A stretch of DNA of 7,999 nucleotides from JBEKJU01 sp050011095 (lineage in GTDB: Bacteria; Desulfobacterota; Syntrophorhabdia; Syntrophorhabdales; WCHB1-27): positions 1-7,999 of the forward strand of contig JBEKJU010000392.1 in NCBI GenBank assembly GCA_050011095.1, written 5' to 3'. Below are positions 5,297-7,999 of this stretch, one piece after another. Within the stretch, counting starts at the first letter, position 1; every line of letters starts with the position of its first letter. A program made the position numbers and the translations under genes. The notes below the pieces were generated by a model. The model made no database searches, was not told the origin of the DNA, and saw nothing but the letters and a program-made list of their open reading frames with translations.

Positions 5297-7807
5297 CTCG
5301 CGCCTCCTTCCTTTGGGCTCGTCAGAAAATAAATGGGTCATCCGGCTCGTCCTTTTGTCCGCCCGCTTCGTTGCGAAAAGGTCATGTACATCCAGTACAT
5401 TTGGCCTTTCCGCGCCTCGCCGATCGGCCAAAAATCCTTCGCCATCCGACTCATTTATTTCGTCCAGGTTCCGCACATCGCCCGCGTTTTCCTCTATAAA
5501 GGCCCTGCGGCTCTGCACGTTGTCCCCCATCAGTATGGTAAATATCTGGTCGGCATCCAAGGCGTCGTTCACGGTAACCCGCGCCATGTTCCGGCGCGCC
5601 GGGTCCATCGTCGTGGTCCAGAGCTGCTCGGGGTTCATCTCGCCAAGGCCTTTGTAGCGCTGTATGGTGACCCCTTCCTTCCCCAGGTTGATGAGTGTTT
5701 CCAGCAATCCCCTGGGGGTGCTCGGGGAGAAGGGACCGTCCTTGACCGCAAGCTCCATGGTCCGCTCATAATAGGGCACAATCTCGCGGTACTCTTTCGC
5801 GCACTGCCGGTATTCGGCGGTGGCGACAAGCTCGTGATCGATGCGAACCGTCGCCGGACCTTCGGGCCTTGGCTCGATATAATAAAGCTCGTGTTCCGGG
5901 TCCTGCCTCAATGCCGCTCCGTACGTCTCCGGGAGGGCCTGGAGCACGCGCATCAGCCCGTCGGCGCCGGCGAAGTCGCTCCTTCTGGCGATGCCCGCCC
6001 GGAGCATGGCAAGGATGACGTCGCTTCCGACCCCTTCCCTGACCATGGCGAAGAGGGATCTTTCGAACCGGAAGATGCCGGGGATGTCCGCCCTGAGGCG
6101 GTCGTCCGCAACGGGTGCGCCGTCCAGCCGGCAGACGATCTTCTCGGCCCCCCGCTTCAGCGCGAACTCGTCCAGCCCGTCATCGTCCTTCAGGTAGATC
6201 TCGTGTTTCCCCTGGGCAATCCGGTAAAGCGGCGGCTGAGCGATATAGAGGTATCCCCTTTCGATGACCTCGGGCATCTTCCTGAAGAAGAAGGTCAGGA
6301 TGAGCGTGCGGATATGGGCCCCGTCAACGTCGGCATCGGTCATGATGATGATCTTGTGGTAACGAAGCCTGTCGATGCCGTTCGAGTCGACGCCGAGGGC
6401 GAGATAGATCGATTTTATCTCGTTGTTGGCGAAGAGCTTGTCCTCCGAGGCCTTTTCTATATTGAGGATCTTCCCCTTCAGCGGGAGGATCGCCTGGGTC
6501 GCCCTGCTCCGGCCCTGCTTGGCCGAGCCTCCGGCCGAATCCCCCTCCACGAGGTAAAGCTCGCAGAGCGAGGGGTCGCTTTCCTGACAGTCGGCCAGCT
6601 TGCCGGGCAGAATTCCGGAACTCACCGCCGCTTTGGCGCGAATCAGCTCCTTCGCCCGCTTTGCGGCCTCCCGTGCCCGCCTGGTTTCGCCTGCCTTCGC
6701 TATGATGGCCTTGGCAATGCCGGGGTTCTGTTCGAAAAAATCCCCAAGGCGCTCGTTGACAATCGACTCCACCAGTCCCTTCACCTCGCTGTTTCCCAGC
6801 TTCGTTTTTGTCTGCCCCTCGAACTGGGGCCTCGGGACCTTCACATTGACCACCGCGACGAGTCCTTCCTTGAGGTCATCGCCCGTCAGGGTCTCGTCCG
6901 GCTTCAGAAGCTTACGTGATTGCCCAACGCTGTTGACCGACCGGGTCAGGGCCGCCTTGAAGCCGGAGACGTGCGTGCCGCCCTCGTGGGTATTGATGTT
7001 GTTCACGAAGCTGTTCACTGTCTCGCTGTAGCCGTCGTTGTACTGAAAGGCCGCCTCGAAAAAATCGAGGGGCGCCTTCGAGCCCGTGATGCAGGCGGGC
7101 TCGGGGAACAGCGGCGTCTTGTTCGCGCCCAGGTAGGTGACGAAGGCGGCGATCCCGCCCGTGTTCTTGAACTCCGACATCCGCTGATGGTGCTCGTCGA
7201 CGATCTTCATGTTGATGCCGTTGTTAAGAAAGGAAAGATCACGCAACCGATGGAGGATGGTCTCGAAGTTGAATTCGACGGATTCGAAAATCTCGCTGTC
7301 GGGAAGGAACCGCACCTTCGTTCCCGTCCGGTCCGTTTCGCCCACCACCTTCAGCTCGGTCACCTTCTCGCCACGCTCGTACCGCTGGAAATAGACCTTG
7401 TTGCTCCGCCTCACGTCGACCTCGAGGTACTCGGACAGGGCATTGACCACGGAAAGGCCCACACCGTGAAGGCCGGCCGAGTACTTGTAAGAGTCCTTAT
7501 CGAATTTTCCGCCGGCGTGGAGTTTCGTGAGGACGACTTCCAGGGCGGAGATGTCCTCGTCTCCCTGCATCCTGTCAACCGGGATGCCCCTTCCGTTGTC
7601 CTCGACGCTTACGCTGCCGTCCTTGTGCAATGTCACGACGATCCTGTCGCAGTACCCTTCGAGGGCCTCGTCCAGGCCGTTGTCCACCAGCTCGTAGACG
7701 AGGTGGTGCAGCCCCTCGACGCCGGTGTTTCCGATATACATGGAGGGGACTTTCCGGACGGCGTCGAGTCCCCCGAGGATTTTAATGTTTTCCGCTCCAT
7801 ATTCCAT
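4859..7807 (-). CDS. gyrB: DNA gyrase subunit B with a repeat-encoded and extra C-terminal extension
   Basis: GyrB is the ATPase and TOPRIM subunit of DNA gyrase, which introduces negative supercoils with GyrA. Numbering from the ATG at 7807: ATP-site motifs ELVDNGLDEA (39-48), DNGRGIPVD (70-78) and AGLHGVG (111-117); TOPRIM EGDSAGG (421-427) and DADVDG (491-496); a long Gram-negative-type insert at about 540-700; and QRYKGLGEMNPEQLW from 716. The normal protein ends with FIEENAGDVRNLD at 782, close to the ~800 aa of E. coli GyrB. No stop follows: residues 783-831 are encoded by repeat copy 3, and 838-982 by a downstream ORF, giving 982 aa. The start at 7807 has AAAGGAG 9 nt upstream; an upstream ATG at 7855 overlaps the likely -10 element. 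Whether the full fusion is made, or is trimmed or replaced by separate products, is unknown. The GyrB identity is certain. Confidence 0.95.
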   Translation of the reverse strand: MEYGAENIKILGGLDAVRKVPSMYIGNTGVEGLHHLVYELVDNGLDEALEGYCDRIVVTLHKDGSVSVEDNGRGIPVDRMQGDEDISALEVVLTKLHAGGKFDKDSYKYSAGLHGVGLSVVNALSEYLEVDVRRSNKVYFQRYERGEKVTELKVVGETDRTGTKVRFLPDSEIFESVEFNFETILHRLRDLSFLNNGINMKIVDEHHQRMSEFKNTGGIAAFVTYLGANKTPLFPEPACITGSKAPLDFFEAAFQYNDGYSETVNSFVNNINTHEGGTHVSGFKAALTRSVNSVGQSRKLLKPDETLTGDDLKEGLVAVVNVKVPRPQFEGQTKTKLGNSEVKGLVESIVNERLGDFFEQNPGIAKAIIAKAGETRRAREAAKRAKELIRAKAAVSSGILPGKLADCQESDPSLCELYLVEGDSAGGSAKQGRSRATQAILPLKGKILNIEKASEDKLFANNEIKSIYLALGVDSNGIDRLRYHKIIIMTDADVDGAHIRTLILTFFFRKMPEVIERGYLYIAQPPLYRIAQGKHEIYLKDDDGLDEFALKRGAEKIVCRLDGAPVADDRLRADIPGIFRFERSLFAMVREGVGSDVILAMLRAGIARRSDFAGADGLMRVLQALPETYGAALRQDPEHELYYIEPRPEGPATVRIDHELVATAEYRQCAKEYREIVPYYERTMELAVKDGPFSPSTPRGLLETLINLGKEGVTIQRYKGLGEMNPEQLWTTTMDPARRNMARVTVNDALDADQIFTILMGDNVQSRRAFIEENAGDVRNLDEINESDGEGFLADRRGAERPNVLDVHDLFATKRADKRTSRMTHLFSDEPKGRRRELEETEWLMELINHPTREGVLRLAGSYLEVRGAYEALSGEYEEYLEDDIKETEETVLLLEKTVRTVQERKVEHRRATAALDAVRAGLALEKGTVAEVAGEITKLFAPKSKMDRRIAELIDGMLEMQAKKGRVDILTKLVTIQKIKL
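5303..5309 (-). promoter_or_regulatory. Internal Shine-Dalgarno within the gyrB fusion frame
   Basis: AAGGAGG on the minus strand, 6 nt before a TTG codon, lies just after the end of repeat copy 3. Its strength and spacing argue that the downstream 145-codon ORF was, and may still be, started independently. Confidence 0.55.
5315..5461 (-). repeat. Palindromic MITE/REP-like repeat, copy 3, in frame within gyrB
   Basis: This 147-bp copy is 2 mismatches from copy 2 and has the same terminal inverted repeats and central hairpin (ATGTAC at 5384-5389, GTACAT at 5395-5400 on the plus strand). It begins directly after the codon for the last expected GyrB residue (Asp, 5464-5462) and supplies exactly 49 sense codons, starting EINESDGEGFLADRRG and ending MTHLFSDEP. 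In the other two reading frames the entry sequence GAAATAAATGA gives TAA or TGA at once, so the copy sits in the only frame that keeps translation open. The flanks show no obvious target-site duplication. Confidence 0.97.
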
Positions 7808-7816
7808 TTGGCTTCT

Positions 7817-7823
7817 CTCCTTT
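7817..7823 (-). promoter_or_regulatory. gyrB ribosome binding site (decides the start)
   Basis: AAAGGAG on the minus strand is 9 nt before the ATG at 7807. It supports this start over the ATG at 7855, which would add 16 residues not typical of GyrB. Confidence 0.75.
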
Positions 7824-7845
7824 CTGCCTTCCATGCAGCACCCTA

Positions 7846-7854
7846 AATATACCA
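7846..7854 (-). promoter_or_regulatory. Candidate extended -10 promoter of gyrB
   Basis: TGGTATATT on the minus strand fits an extended -10 element (TGn plus TATATT). A convincing -35 is not seen. Transcription would begin near 7839, leaving a leader of about 30 nt before the ATG at 7807. Only about 40 bp separate it from repeat copy 4, so gyrB seems to have its own promoter and not to be read through from dnaN/recF. Confidence 0.4.
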
Positions 7855-7894
7855 TAAGAGACCGCTCGGCTTCAGATTTCTTAGGGCTCGGAAG

Positions 7895-7999
7895 GAAATA
7901 AATGAGTCAGATGGCGAAGGATTTTTGGCCGATCGGCGAGGCGCGGAAAGGCCAAATGTACTGGATGTACATGACCTTTTCGCAACGAAGCGGGCGGAC
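7895..7999 (+). repeat. Palindromic MITE/REP-like repeat, copy 4 (inverted, cut by window end)
   Basis: The 105 bp visible here are identical by eye to the corresponding part of copy 2, but in the opposite orientation. The element is preceded by TTAGGGCTCGGAAG, which resembles the TTAGGGCTCGTCAG found outside the other end of copy 2. The terminal inverted repeat may therefore extend about 14 bp beyond the GAAATAAATG core in complete copies. It lies upstream of gyrB. Confidence 0.95.

Noticed and set aside
1735..5461. CRISPR array
   Set aside because: The repeats are 147 bp, far apart and separated by genes, not short repeats with regular spacers.
5333..7846. Long open frames on the plus strand opposite gyrB (528 and 308 codons)
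   Set aside because: They are antisense shadows of the GC-rich gyrB gene; their translations show no recognisable domain, while the minus strand has every GyrB motif.
7808..7855. Upstream ATG at 7855 as the gyrB start
   Set aside because: It overlaps the likely -10 element and adds residues not seen in GyrB proteins; the ATG at 7807 has a good ribosome site.
4710..7999. Composite transposon carrying gyrB
   Set aside because: The flanking elements are short and non-coding, no transposase is present, and further copies lie elsewhere in the window; an inverted pair by chance is simpler.

Overview
The window carries five protein-coding units, all on the minus strand, and four copies of one short palindromic repeat. 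I read it as a GC-rich chromosomal segment of an anaerobic or respiratory Gram-negative bacterium, most likely a deltaproteobacterium (Desulfobacterota-like). The reasons are a long Gram-negative-type GyrB, an AsmA-family envelope protein, and a periplasmic cytochrome c / Tat-exported ferredoxin / NrfD module like those of sulfate- and metal-reducing deltaproteobacteria. Species-level assignment is not possible from the sequence alone.

Layout in the direction of transcription (right to left): repeat copy 4 (7895-7999, cut by the window edge, inverted relative to the others); a gyrB promoter candidate; gyrB (start 7807), whose normal GyrB body ends near 5462; repeat copy 3 (5315-5461) inserted exactly where the gyrB stop codon is expected, leaving the frame open; a 145-codon helical ORF of unknown function (4859-5296) in the same frame with its own Shine-Dalgarno and TTG start; repeat copy 2 (4710-4856), two bases after that ORF's stop; a promoter and mini-ORF leader; a tetraheme cytochrome c (4549-3983); a four-cluster Tat-signal ferredoxin (3993-3091); an NrfD/DsrP-type quinol-interacting membrane protein (3081-1861); repeat copy 1 (1735-1852, shortened); and the first 572 codons of an AsmA-like protein (1717 leftwards, no stop in the window).

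The cytochrome, ferredoxin and NrfD genes overlap or nearly touch and form one operon. By family knowledge the NrfD protein exchanges electrons with menaquinol in the inner membrane, the ferredoxin carries them through four [4Fe-4S] clusters on the periplasmic face, and the tetraheme cytochrome links to periplasmic partners. The catalytic partner is not encoded here.

The main item to look at is the repeat. It is a 147-bp, nearly perfectly conserved MITE/REP-like palindrome found four times in 8 kb, always at a gene boundary. Its length is a multiple of three, it is almost free of stop codons in most frames, and in gyrB it has been read into the protein, fusing GyrB to the downstream ORF. This recalls the Rickettsia palindromic elements that insert in frame into genes.
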